This document shows, piece after piece, positions 17,457-25,301 of a stretch of 39,509 nucleotides of DNA. The stretch lies in contig JAGHSY010000055.1 in the NCBI GenBank assembly GCA_018065615.1, forward strand, positions 1 through 39,509, in the 5' to 3' direction. The notes beneath the pieces are model-generated. The model was not told the DNA's origin. It ran no database searches and worked only from the letters and a program-made list of their open reading frames with translations. Position numbers and translations under genes: made by a program. Source of the DNA: Candidatus Colenecus caballi. Its GTDB lineage: Bacteria; Bacteroidota; Bacteroidia; Bacteroidales; Bacteroidaceae. Each line of letters opens with the position of its first letter. Position 1 is the stretch's first letter.

Positions 17457-17482
17457 ATAACCGAACCTTACCAAAAATGCAT

Positions 17483-18694
17483 ATGAAGAAATTTACAGCC
17501 ATCTTATCACTGGCACTTGTCATGAGCAGTGTCCAGGCACAGGATTCATTCAGAGTACGTGTCAGCCAGCCCGAACACGGAAAAGTCACGGTTTCACCGG
17601 CGGTTCCGGCCGACGGGATGGTAAAGGCCGGAACGGTCCTGACAATCAAGGCCGATGTCACCGACCCGGGATGGGTGCTGGAAAGCTGCTACTACCTGTC
17701 AACGGACAAGGGCATGTCCTGGCCCACCAACAAGGAGTCAATGGAGAACAACTTCAAGGTGACGGTTGACAACAACATGACAGTAGGCGCATCAATCATC
17801 GAAGCAGCACGGCTGGAGGGATATCGGACTGTAAATGACGTGGTATTTGCACAGCCGGGCAAAAAGCCGCTCAAGTACGATGTGTTCATACCGGACGGGG
17901 CAAAGAACCTGCCCTGCATAGTCATAATCCACGGCGGCGGCTGGTCTGCCAACAATGAGGACATTATGCGCGGACTGGCACGCGAACTGATAAAGGGCGG
18001 CAAGTACGTGGTCTGCAGCATAGATTACCGCTGGATTGGCAAGGCCGATGGCGACGATATGCCGAACACAATGAACCAGCTCATTGAGGACTGCTACGGC
18101 GCCATACTTCACATTAGGGAACATGCAAAAGAATACGGAATAGACCCCAAACGCATTGCCACTACCGGTGACAGCGCCGGCGGACACCTGTCATCGGCCA
18201 TGATCACGCTGGCCGGACGCATTGGTGACGGCGGTTTCGGGAACGGTGTCTATGAGTACCTGCCCACCTACATGCCCAAGGGGATGACTGCTAAGAAGGC
18301 ACGCAAGCAGCTGCTCAAATCCATCAGGGCCGCTGCACCCAGCTACGGCGTCTTTGACCGCGCCACCCTGTCACGTTTCGCCCAGGGTATGGAGGTCGAG
18401 GCCCAGATGGCCATCACCCCCGATGACAACATTCCTTCAATCAGGGAACGCGCCATTCCGCAGTACTTCGTTCTGGGCACCAATGACCGCACCGTCAGCC
18501 GCACACCTATTGAAAAATACGTTGAAAACCTGCAGAACGCAGGCCAGCGCGCCGAACTTGTCATGGTTGAAGGAGCCAGCCACGCCTTCTTTGACTGGAA
18601 GCCGGACAAAGGCACCAAGGACACCTTCGAAAAGTACGGTGTCCCCTACGCCGCAGACATGATGCGCTTCTTTGACAGCGTGTTCTATAAGTGA
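17483..18694 (+). CDS. Exported alpha/beta-hydrolase esterase (feruloyl/acetyl esterase-like)
   Basis: Secreted carboxylesterase-like enzyme of 403 residues. The start at 17483 (MKKFTAIL) gives a clean signal peptide ending VQAQ; ATG at 17477 adds two residues. Residues 20-100 form a beta-sandwich domain (VRVSQPEHGKVTVSPAVPADG). The hydrolase domain has the oxyanion loop IIHGGGW, the nucleophile elbow TTGDSAGGHLSS, the acid region FVLGTNDRTV and the catalytic His in GASHAFFDW. The HGGGW and GDSAGG pattern is that of BD-FAE/acetylesterase hydrolases. With the divergent GH54 enzyme it probably strips acyl groups from arabinoxylan; substrate specificity is inference. Confidence 0.82.
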   Translation: MKKFTAILSLALVMSSVQAQDSFRVRVSQPEHGKVTVSPAVPADGMVKAGTVLTIKADVTDPGWVLESCYYLSTDKGMSWPTNKESMENNFKVTVDNNMTVGASIIEAARLEGYRTVNDVVFAQPGKKPLKYDVFIPDGAKNLPCIVIIHGGGWSANNEDIMRGLARELIKGGKYVVCSIDYRWIGKADGDDMPNTMNQLIEDCYGAILHIREHAKEYGIDPKRIATTGDSAGGHLSSAMITLAGRIGDGGFGNGVYEYLPTYMPKGMTAKKARKQLLKSIRAAAPSYGVFDRATLSRFAQGMEVEAQMAITPDDNIPSIRERAIPQYFVLGTNDRTVSRTPIEKYVENLQNAGQRAELVMVEGASHAFFDWKPDKGTKDTFEKYGVPYAADMMRFFDSVFYK

Positions 18695-18762
18695 TCAATG
18701 GGGACAGTCCCTGCGCAACAGGGACTGTCCCCGTTGTGCAAGGACCGTCCCCATTGTGCAAA
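18695..18762. repeat. REP-like palindromic repeat, copy 1 (before the ABC gene)
   Basis: Starts right after the esterase stop. Arms 18697-18713 and 18719-18735 pair over 17 bases with one mismatch around the 5-base loop CGCAA, built on the core GGGGACAGTCCC. A degenerate extra unit (GGACCGTCCCCATTGTGCA) follows to 18760. The same core and GTTGTGCA flank recur at 20592-20653 and 21108-21138, so this is a dispersed family rather than a simple terminator. Confidence 0.8.
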
Positions 18763-18776
18763 ATAAAATAAATAAT

Positions 18777-20591
18777 ATGAACCTGTTCAAACTTATCCGC
18801 AGCCTGATGCCCTACGTAAAGCCTTACAAGTGGCTTGTAGTGGTAACTCTTATTCTCACACTCATCGGTTCACTCATGGCGCAGGTCAACGCCGTTGTGC
18901 TTGACCGGACCGTCGATGCCGTCAACGCGCTGGTCATATCGGAATCCTTTGCCTGGAGCAAGGCGGCACGCATACTGACCATAATAAGCATTGTCCTTCT
19001 TGGAAAGGAAGTGCTGTCAGCGCTGATAACCTTTGCGCAGAACTACTATGGTGAGCGCATGCGCATATTCGTTTCCAAGGACCTGTCACAGAGTATCATT
19101 GACAAGATTCTCACGTTCCGCATGTCCTTCTTCTCAGCGCAGGACAACGACACCGGCAAGCTGACCACCCGCATTGACCAGGGCGTGAGCAGCCTTTCAC
19201 GCACGGTGCAGAACTTCTTCATAGACCTGCTGCCGCTGTTCACCAGCGCCGTCCTGGCACTCATCCTAATGTTCGTGGCCAATGTCTATGTGGGACTTAC
19301 CGCCCTTTTCATCGTGCCAATTTACTTCTGGATAACCTACCGGCAGGCAAAGAAGCTGAAAGGCTGGCGCCGCAACATGCGCAACACGCGTGAGGAGAAA
19401 AGCCACGGAATCATGAACATAATAGAGTCCATGAACGTCATCAAGTCATTCAACCGCCAGAAGATTGAAAGTGACAAGCAGTGGCAGATGCAGACCGTCT
19501 ACAGCGAGAACCAGATGAACGTACGCCGCACCAGTTTCTACTATGACGGCATGAAGAGTTTCGTACGCCAGACCGGCACAGTACTCATAATCATTCTGAC
19601 CGCCTACCTGGTGCTCATCGGATATCCGGGCATGACCATAGGTAAAATAATGTACCACGTCATGCTGTTCGGCAACGTGACCGCACCAATCACCCAGCTG
19701 CAGCGCATCTTTGACGACATGAATGACGCCCTGATTTACGCCGAGGGCTTCTTTGACATTGTGAATTCCGAGACCGATACCGAACCGTCCGGAACATACC
19801 GTCCCGAGAGCGTGAGCGGTAAGTTTGAAATACGACATGTCGATTTCACCTATCCCAACGGCACCAAGGCGCTTCACGACATCAACATGGACATTGAAAG
19901 CGGACGCATCACAGCATTCGTCGGATTGTCCGGAGCCGGTAAGAGCACAATCATAAACCTGCTTGACAAGTTCTACGAACCTGACTGCGGCAGCATAAAG
20001 CTTGACGGCGTGGAACTGAGGGATTACGATACAAAGTTCCTGCGCGACAACATCGGACTTGTGCTGCAGAAAAACCACATCTTTGACGGGACAATTGAGG
20101 AGAACATACGTTACGGTAAGCCCGATGCCACATTTGAAGAGGTGGCGGAAGCCGCGCGCAAGGCGTTTCTCTATGACCAGGTCATGATGCTTCCTCAACA
20201 GTTCCAGTCAAAGGCCCAGCAGCTTTCCGGCGGACAGCAGCAGAGGGTTGCCATTGCACGCATGTTTTTGAAGAATCCACCGATAATTTTCCTTGATGAG
20301 CCCACAGCCAGTCTTGATGCCGTGGCCACTGAACAGATCAAGGCCAGCATAGACGCCATCAAGAAGAACCGCACCGTGATCATCATTTCACACAGCATTT
20401 CACAGATCATTGACAGCGACACCATCTACGCTCTCAAGGACGGGCGCGTGGAACAGTGGGGTGACCCCGATGAGGTCTACCGCCAGGGCGGAATCTACAA
20501 GGAGATTGTCGATGCATCGGCCCGCAGCCTGAACATTGAAAAGCTGGCCCACACCATTGACGCCGACGGTGACGGCATCATGTTCAACTGA
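18777..20591 (+). CDS. ABC transporter with fused membrane and ATPase domains (exporter)
   Basis: Half-transporter exporter of 604 residues. The start at 18777 lies just after the repeat; longer in-frame starts would translate the repeat and the end of the previous gene. The membrane domain (about 1-325, six helices, e.g. WLVVVTLILTLIGSLMAQ) is followed by the nucleotide-binding domain. That domain has Walker A GLSGAGKST, Q-loop LVLQKNHIFDG, signature LSGGQQQRVAIARMF, Walker B IIFLDEPTASLDA and the H-loop in IIISHS. It should act as a homodimer unless a partner lies elsewhere. The substrate is unknown. The gene is bracketed by palindromic repeats within 15 bases upstream and at its stop codon. 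Confidence 0.92.
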   Translation: MNLFKLIRSLMPYVKPYKWLVVVTLILTLIGSLMAQVNAVVLDRTVDAVNALVISESFAWSKAARILTIISIVLLGKEVLSALITFAQNYYGERMRIFVSKDLSQSIIDKILTFRMSFFSAQDNDTGKLTTRIDQGVSSLSRTVQNFFIDLLPLFTSAVLALILMFVANVYVGLTALFIVPIYFWITYRQAKKLKGWRRNMRNTREEKSHGIMNIIESMNVIKSFNRQKIESDKQWQMQTVYSENQMNVRRTSFYYDGMKSFVRQTGTVLIIILTAYLVLIGYPGMTIGKIMYHVMLFGNVTAPITQLQRIFDDMNDALIYAEGFFDIVNSETDTEPSGTYRPESVSGKFEIRHVDFTYPNGTKALHDINMDIESGRITAFVGLSGAGKSTIINLLDKFYEPDCGSIKLDGVELRDYDTKFLRDNIGLVLQKNHIFDGTIEENIRYGKPDATFEEVAEAARKAFLYDQVMMLPQQFQSKAQQLSGGQQQRVAIARMFLKNPPIIFLDEPTASLDAVATEQIKASIDAIKKNRTVIIISHSISQIIDSDTIYALKDGRVEQWGDPDEVYRQGGIYKEIVDASARSLNIEKLAHTIDADGDGIMFN

Positions 20592-20653
20592 TTGCACAAC
20601 GGGGACTGTCCCTGTTGTGCAGGGACAGTCCCCGTTGTGCAAGGTGCGTCCCT
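20592..20653. repeat. REP-like palindromic repeat, copy 2 (after the ABC gene)
   Basis: Perfect 23-base inverted repeat (20592-20614 and 20620-20642) with a 5-base loop TTGTG, starting one base after the ABC stop. The arm contains GCACAACGGGGACTGTCCC. A degenerate unit (AAGGTGCGTCCCT) follows, as in copy 1. It would form a very stable hairpin and could end or protect transcripts from both sides, but there is no U-run. Confidence 0.85.
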
Positions 20654-20658
20654 CCTGC

Positions 20659-20856
20659 TCACTTTATACGCAACTCTTCAAGCTGCTGCTGGACCATTGG
20701 CAGAATGTCAGGCTTCTCTTCAGGGAGTATATACATCCAGCGGGAGAACTCCACCACGGCTGAACGGCGTATGCGGAGCATGATTTCCTGCTGCTCCTTT
20801 TCAGGAAGCTTGTCCATGTTGTAGTAATACTGGAAGACCAGGCGCGTGAACTCCAT
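20659..20856 (-). pseudogene. C-terminal fragment of an unrecognised protein
   Basis: The minus strand encodes a coherent helical 65-residue segment from Met at 20856 (FTRLVFQYYYNMDKL, IRRSAVVEFSRWMYILPEE, MVQQQLEELRIK). The frame stays open upstream to 20964, but that part is antisense to the nuclease remnant and is not protein-like. I read it as the 3' end of a longer gene whose 5' part was lost near 20858; a small intact gene cannot be excluded. The family is not recognised. Confidence 0.4.
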
Positions 20857-20860
20857 GTGA

Positions 20861-21106
20861 AGATCCCATTTGGGACAGCTCAGTTCGTACGTTTCCTGCG
20901 TCAACCACGTCCTGAAAAAAGACGGAGACAACCCAACCATAGGGCTTTTAATATGCAAGAACAAAGATAATGTGTTCGCGCAATACTCACTGGAAGGCTA
21001 CAACCAGCCGTTAGGCATTTCAGAATTTAATGGCGTGAACCTGCTGCCTGAAGAATACAGACACAGCCTGCCTTCAATTGAGGATATTGAAAGCGGGCTG
21101 TCATGA
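20861..21106 (+). pseudogene. Remnant of a YhcG/DUF1016-type PDDEXK nuclease (C-terminal end)
   Basis: The plus strand reads GQLSSYVSCVNHVLKKDGD, NPTIGLLICKNKDNVFAQY, LEGYNQPLGISEF and LPSIEDIESGL. This is the C-terminal part of DUF1016 (YhcG-like) nucleases. A TGA at 20858-20860 closes the frame upstream, and the N-terminal two thirds, including most of the nuclease core, are absent. It lies head-to-head with another 3' fragment and ends just before repeat copy 3. It is presumed non-functional. Confidence 0.7.
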
Positions 21107-21107
21107 C

Positions 21108-21138
21108 TTGCACAACAGGGACAGTCCCTGTTGATCAG
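21108..21138. repeat. REP-like palindromic repeat, copy 3
   Basis: CAACAGGGACAGTCCCTGTTG at 21113-21133 is palindromic except at the central base, preceded by TTGCA as in copies 1 and 2. It follows the stop of the nuclease remnant and immediately precedes the promoter of the AlkZ-like gene. Confidence 0.75.
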
Positions 21139-21139
21139 T

Positions 21140-21170
21140 TTTGTAGTTTGAAACAAAGGCGATATTTTTG
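21140..21170 (+). promoter_or_regulatory. Promoter of the AlkZ-like gene
   Basis: TTTG at 21140-21143 and TATTTTTG at 21163-21170 are 19 bases apart, a full match to the Bacteroidetes -33/-7 promoter. The -7 box ends 5 bases before the ATG at 21176, so the transcript would be leaderless or nearly so. Confidence 0.65.
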
Positions 21171-21175
21171 CTGAC

Positions 21176-22204
21176 ATGAATCCAGTCAGAGCCAGACTAC
21201 TCAACCAGCAGCTGGTGGCACCGCAGTTCTCCAGCCCCGAACAGGTGGTGTCATACATGGGCGCCATGCAGGCTCAGGACTACCGTCTTATGCGGTGGGC
21301 TGTGGCCATGCGTACAAAGAAACCGTCAAGTGAAGCGTTCAGGAAAGCTTTTGACAGCGGAGCCATAGTGCGCCAGCACCTTATGCGGGGTACCTGGCAG
21401 CTCATTGCCGGACAGGACTGGCCATGGATTATGGGTCTTTGCGTACCTAAAGCCAAGGCTGTCATCACCGGATGGATGCATGCCAACCACATTGACATTC
21501 CACAGGATGAGCAGAACAGAATCAGAGAAATCATTGTACAGACGGCGGCTGACAAAGGCAGCGTGACCGAACAGGACTTCAATCAGGCTCTGCTTGAAAA
21601 GGACATTGTCATGGACAAGCACCGGCTGTCCTACCACATACGCTTCAATGAACTGAGCGGTGTGCTTTGCAGCGGCAATCTTGATTCCAGGAAAGCAACC
21701 TACCGTCTGGCTCCGCAAGTAAAGAACACAATGGAAAGGGATGAATCATTAGCCCTACTGGCCCGCAGGTACTTCCAAAGCCGATGTCCCGCCACTTTTG
21801 AAGACTATGTCTGGTGGAGCGGACTGAACACCGGCGACTGCCGCAGGGGCATTGAACTCATCAGGAATGAACTGCATGTGGAAAAAATCGGTGAACGGGA
21901 ATTCTACGTTCATGATTCATGCCGTACACGCGGTTTCAAGAAGGACACCAACCTGCTGCTTCCTCCCTTTGACGAATACCTGATAGGCTACAAGAGCCGC
22001 GAAATTGTGCTTCCACCTGAACACCGGCACAAAGCCCACAACAACAGCGGCATATTCTATCCTGTCATTGCCCACGACGGCATAATATGCGGAAACTGGA
22101 GCCCCTTCAGCAAGAAACCCCAGTTCGAATTCTTCGATGAAAAGGCCGGTTATGACCTGACCGATGAGTTATCGGTCTTCAGGATATTTCAGGAAATAGT
22201 CTGA
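21176..22204 (+). CDS. Winged-helix DNA glycosylase-like protein (AlkZ/HTH_42 family)
   Basis: 342-residue member of the HTH_42 (DUF1006) superfamily, whose studied members AlkZ and YcaQ are DNA glycosylases that excise alkylated or crosslinked bases. The family's catalytic QxQ motif is present as MQAQDY (Q32, Q34), followed by MRRTW-like RQHLMRGTWQLIAGQDWPW read in order. The C-terminal half has LLPPFDEYLIGYKSRE and GNWSPF-type segments typical of the family. It is cytoplasmic with no signal peptide. The start is supported by the promoter ending just upstream. Its 3' end overlaps the convergent lipoprotein gene by 36 bases. The exact lesion substrate is unknown. Confidence 0.78.
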   Translation: MNPVRARLLNQQLVAPQFSSPEQVVSYMGAMQAQDYRLMRWAVAMRTKKPSSEAFRKAFDSGAIVRQHLMRGTWQLIAGQDWPWIMGLCVPKAKAVITGWMHANHIDIPQDEQNRIREIIVQTAADKGSVTEQDFNQALLEKDIVMDKHRLSYHIRFNELSGVLCSGNLDSRKATYRLAPQVKNTMERDESLALLARRYFQSRCPATFEDYVWWSGLNTGDCRRGIELIRNELHVEKIGEREFYVHDSCRTRGFKKDTNLLLPPFDEYLIGYKSREIVLPPEHRHKAHNNSGIFYPVIAHDGIICGNWSPFSKKPQFEFFDEKAGYDLTDELSVFRIFQEIV

Positions 22205-22726
22205 TACATCCTTCTCCAGTATTTCGCGCTGGTCAGAACAGTATTCTGATACTTCATCAAGTGAACGTGGCCATCTGTCCGAACGGAAATAGTCACGACT
22301 GGTCCTGATGTATTCCAGCATTTCCTGTTTTGTGCCGTCAAAGTCTTCAATGATCCACTTGCCGGAATACACCAGGTTCAGGCTGTGATTGTGTCTTGAG
22401 TTGGGCCATACACAGTCAAAATTGACAGTTGCTCTGTTTCCATCGGACTTTATGGATTTGATTTCTATGCGGTCATACACATCACCGTTGCCGCTCATGA
22501 AATAAGAAAGGAATTCTCCACTGCCAATGTCTCCACAGGGGTCATCATTCGGGACAGCCCACGCTTCAACAAGCAGGGAGTAATATTCTTCAGTAAAGGA
22601 TTCCGTTGGACCCCAGTTGTAATGGTCGGGAACGCATTTGATAAGACTCATAGCCTCCTGTTCAGTCAGAGCAGGACTGCAGGACAATGTCAGTAGAGGC
22701 AGAAATAACAACAGTTTAGACTTCAT
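22169..22726 (-). CDS. Hypothetical lipoprotein
   Basis: 185 residues. The signal peptide ends LTLSC, giving a lipidated Cys at about residue 16. The mature part has a helical start (LTEQEAMSLIKCVPDHYNWG), a strand region (YDRIEIKSIKSDGNRATVNFDCVWP) and a Trp/Asp-containing SGKWIIEDFDGTKQEMLEYI. This resembles NTF2-like or DUF4348-type small exported proteins, but I cannot assign a family. It is the last gene of a four-gene operon, overlapping the AlaX-like gene by 4 bases. Confidence 0.6.
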   Translation of the reverse strand: MKSKLLLFLPLLTLSCSPALTEQEAMSLIKCVPDHYNWGPTESFTEEYYSLLVEAWAVPNDDPCGDIGSGEFLSYFMSGNGDVYDRIEIKSIKSDGNRATVNFDCVWPNSRHNHSLNLVYSGKWIIEDFDGTKQEMLEYIRTSRDYFRSDRWPRSLDEVSEYCSDQREILEKDVSDYFLKYPEDR

Positions 22727-23184
22727 GACAATCTGAACACTATTCTGAAACTACCTTCATTGAAGCTTGTGCTGGTAATGCGGAATTCACCTATTTCTGC
22801 GGTATGCTGCACATGCGAACCAAGGCACGGACATACATCGTAGTCACCCACATACACCAGACGCAGAGTCTCGCTTGCATCACCGGGCAGACGGCTCAAG
22901 TCAATCCCGGCAGGAACATCAGCACGAGTAACGAACTTGGTTGTCACCTGAAGATCCATCCTGATCACTTCATTGACCTTGGCCTCAACCTGGCGCACCT
23001 GATCTTCAGTCAGAGGCTGCTCCATGTCATAGTTGCATTTGCTCTTCTTGCGCTCAATATGATTGACTCTTGAGCGTCCGCAATGGAACATGTTATCCAT
23101 TGTCCTGTTCAGAATATGCTCGGCGGTATGTGCCGGCGGATATTCGTCCTTGTTGTGGGCGTTAAGTACGGGTTCCTGTTCCAT
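22723..23184 (-). CDS. AlaX-like tRNA-editing domain protein
   Basis: Free-standing homologue of the second additional domain of alanyl/threonyl-tRNA synthetases, 153 residues. Both halves of the zinc site are visible: HTAEHILN (HxxxH, about residues 19-26) and CPCLGSHVQHTAEIG (CxxxH, about 118-132). Such proteins hydrolyse mischarged tRNA, typically Ser- or Gly-tRNA(Ala). It is shorter than full AlaX-M proteins because it lacks the N-terminal beta-barrel. It is packed between an M28 peptidase (1-base gap) and a lipoprotein gene. Confidence 0.82.
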   Translation of the reverse strand: MEQEPVLNAHNKDEYPPAHTAEHILNRTMDNMFHCGRSRVNHIERKKSKCNYDMEQPLTEDQVRQVEAKVNEVIRMDLQVTTKFVTRADVPAGIDLSRLPGDASETLRLVYVGDYDVCPCLGSHVQHTAEIGEFRITSTSFNEGSFRIVFRLS

Positions 23185-23185
23185 G

Positions 23186-24442
23186 TCATTTGCCTATGAA
23201 TTCTGTGACAAGCTTGAAAATTTTGGGATAGGTGTCAAAATAGACGTGGTCATAGTCATCCTTTGGAGTATGGTAATACGGGAACGCGTCACCGCTCTCA
23301 TTTTCGAACATTATGCACGGAACGCCTTTCTGAGCAAACGGCCAGTGGTCGCTGTTGGCGTCCAGTTTACCAAGATGCAGTTCCTTGAACAGATTCTGCT
23401 TTGAATTGATGCTCTGCATCTTTCTGAATCCGTCCATACCCTGACTGCTTACTTCACAATACTGTACCGGATTGTTGTCACCGATCATATCCAGATTGAA
23501 AAGGTACTTTATCTGATTCAGGGGGACAAGCGGATGCTCAACAAACCAGTTGGAACCGTTCAGGCCTGAATCCTCGCCTGAAAAGGCAATGAACCAGATA
23601 TCATACTCAGGCTGATTGTTCGCATAATATTCCGCCAATGTCAGTATTGCAGCTGTTCCTGAAGCGTTGTCATTGGCCCCGGGGTAAATGACAGTGGTTC
23701 CAAGATTGCCCAGGTGGTCATAATGGGCGCAGAATACGTAGCATTTGTCATGTTTGCGGCCGTTGACCCTTGCCACCACATTATTGCTTTCAAAGTTTGT
23801 CAGGAACTTGTTTTCAATCTCAAGACTTACATTCTTTGCATTCTTCGGAAAGTCCGATGATACCCATATCACAGGTTTGGGTGCCACATGGTCACCATAA
23901 GCCTTATAGAACTTGAGCGGAGTGTCCCACACATAAATCATTCCAGCATTTGAACAGCCGTCCTTGCTTTCAAGCTTCTTGAAATCATCCTTGTGCCTGT
24001 ATGTGAACCAGAAGTCACAGACAACCATGGCATTCCTGTTCTCCGGCTTCTTAAGGTCAGAAAGCACTTTTTCGGCGCTGTAGTTCAAGGTGTCAATATA
24101 GTAAAGACTGAATTCACCTGTCACTCCCGGTGAATATTCACGCATTACGAAATCACTTCCCGGATTGAGTTTCCGCGCATCGACGCTCATTCTCATCTTA
24201 CCGGGAAATGTGTTTATGTTTATCTTGAAAGGCTGGTTGATCACAGCATCAACCCCGGCAATGCGGAATTCCTTTTCAATATATTCACCAGCCTTAAGCA
24301 CACCGCCCTTGGCATATCCGCGTCCAAGAAATTTTGATGAGCTGAGTGATCTGACTATACGCTTGTACCCGGCAACATCCTGGGCCTGAACTGAAACAGC
24401 CATCACACACGCCAGCAGAAATACAGAAAAAATACGTTTCAT
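23186..24442 (-). CDS. M28-family zinc aminopeptidase, exported
   Basis: 418 residues with a signal peptide ending VQAQ at residue 20. A PA-like insert precedes the C-terminal peptidase domain. Zinc ligands and catalytic residues are seen in order: CAHYDHLGN (His, and Asp two residues on), PGANDNASGTAA (bridging Asp), AFSGEDSGLNGS (catalytic Glu followed by Asp as ligand), LFNLDMIGDN and the final His in PYYHTPKDDYDHV. Periplasmic or surface peptide trimming is expected. It is 12 bases after the NAGPA-like gene in the same operon. Confidence 0.87.
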   Translation of the reverse strand: MKRIFSVFLLACVMAVSVQAQDVAGYKRIVRSLSSSKFLGRGYAKGGVLKAGEYIEKEFRIAGVDAVINQPFKININTFPGKMRMSVDARKLNPGSDFVMREYSPGVTGEFSLYYIDTLNYSAEKVLSDLKKPENRNAMVVCDFWFTYRHKDDFKKLESKDGCSNAGMIYVWDTPLKFYKAYGDHVAPKPVIWVSSDFPKNAKNVSLEIENKFLTNFESNNVVARVNGRKHDKCYVFCAHYDHLGNLGTTVIYPGANDNASGTAAILTLAEYYANNQPEYDIWFIAFSGEDSGLNGSNWFVEHPLVPLNQIKYLFNLDMIGDNNPVQYCEVSSQGMDGFRKMQSINSKQNLFKELHLGKLDANSDHWPFAQKGVPCIMFENESGDAFPYYHTPKDDYDHVYFDTYPKIFKLVTEFIGK

Positions 24443-24454
24443 AGTTGTATCTGT

Positions 24455-25240
24455 TTATTTGAACATCACAATGTTAGGAACAGCACGCTGCCCATAGTGA
24501 TTGAATTTTCTATTGTCACAGGGATGGGAAATGACACCAAGTCCATCACACCATAAAGTGCTGGAACCGCCGCCGTCAAGGTTTATGGCATCATCAAGTC
24601 CCAGCATCAGCGCAACCTGAACGGCCTCAGGTATAGTGACACCTGCCGCCTGACCGCGCGACCTGCCGTCAATCACCACAAAATATACCCATCCATCGGA
24701 CTTTATACCCATCACGGTTCGCGGATGGCGGCTGCTGAAAAAGGAATCCTGCGGCCACTCTTCACGTACCGGACTGCCTCCCTGAAGCAGCAGCGGTCCG
24801 GAAGCCAGAACTTCACGGCACCTTTCCGGAGCCTTTGGAAGAATCATTACCTTATGCCTGCCTCTGACAGCCACCACCCCGTCAGTCCTATATTCCTCGG
24901 CCTGAACGGTCCGGCCTTCCTGCACGCGGTCATCCACCACGTAAGTTGCCGGAGTCAGCGCCTTCACGTCAAAATACGAACCGTTTATCGCGCCAAGTGC
25001 ACCATGTCTCTGAGCCAGGGCCGATGTGCTGTCCGCCATTTCAGCCGGGTCATTGACAATATGGGTAGTGTATCGGGAAGCCCTGTATCGGACTACTGAA
25101 ATGCTCTGGACAGAACCGGAAAGTTCAAATTGGGCATATCCTGCCTGGGCATGCCTTCCTATGTCCTGCCAGTTCCAGTCCTGACAGAAAGCTGCGGAGG
25201 CAAAGACAGAAACCAGAAAAAGACTTACGGTTCTCTTCAT
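24455..25240 (-). CDS. Phosphodiester glycosidase family (NAGPA/DUF2233) exported protein
   Basis: 261 residues with a signal peptide ending AAFCQ. The NAGPA core is clear: GALGAINGSYFDV, LASGPLLLQGG, HPRTVMGIKSDGWVYFVVIDGRS read in order, LMLGLDDAINLDGGGSSTLW and the closing QRAVPNIVMF. The family includes the human uncovering enzyme and bacterial phosphodiester glycosidases that cleave GlcNAc-1-P-type linkages. The substrate here is unknown, perhaps a cell-wall or teichoic-like polymer. First gene of a four-gene minus-strand operon. Confidence 0.87.
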   Translation of the reverse strand: MKRTVSLFLVSVFASAAFCQDWNWQDIGRHAQAGYAQFELSGSVQSISVVRYRASRYTTHIVNDPAEMADSTSALAQRHGALGAINGSYFDVKALTPATYVVDDRVQEGRTVQAEEYRTDGVVAVRGRHKVMILPKAPERCREVLASGPLLLQGGSPVREEWPQDSFFSSRHPRTVMGIKSDGWVYFVVIDGRSRGQAAGVTIPEAVQVALMLGLDDAINLDGGGSSTLWCDGLGVISHPCDNRKFNHYGQRAVPNIVMFK

Positions 25241-25274
25241 GCCTGCAAGTTACTCAAAAATTCAACAGGATTGA

Positions 25275-25282
25275 TAACTTTG
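25275..25282 (+). promoter_or_regulatory. Putative -7 box of the aldehyde dehydrogenase gene
   Basis: TAACTTTG matches TAnnTTTG, 20 bases before the ATG at 25302. No clear -33 element is seen. Confidence 0.42.
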
Positions 25283-25301
25283 CCCTAGAACTGAAACTGA
25301 T

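Noticed and set aside
18695-18762. Palindromes read as a simple rho-independent terminator or a CRISPR
   Set aside because: There is no U-run, the same core recurs at three places with shared flanks, and there are no regularly spaced unique spacers, so a REP-like repeat fits better.
19446-20198. A 250-codon open frame on the minus strand inside the ABC exporter gene
   Set aside because: It is antisense to the conserved nucleotide-binding domain, has a composition typical of a shadow frame, and shows no recognisable motif.
20857-20964. N-terminal extension of the minus-strand fragment to 20964
   Set aside because: That part is the complement of the conserved YhcG-like C-terminal sequence and does not look like protein.
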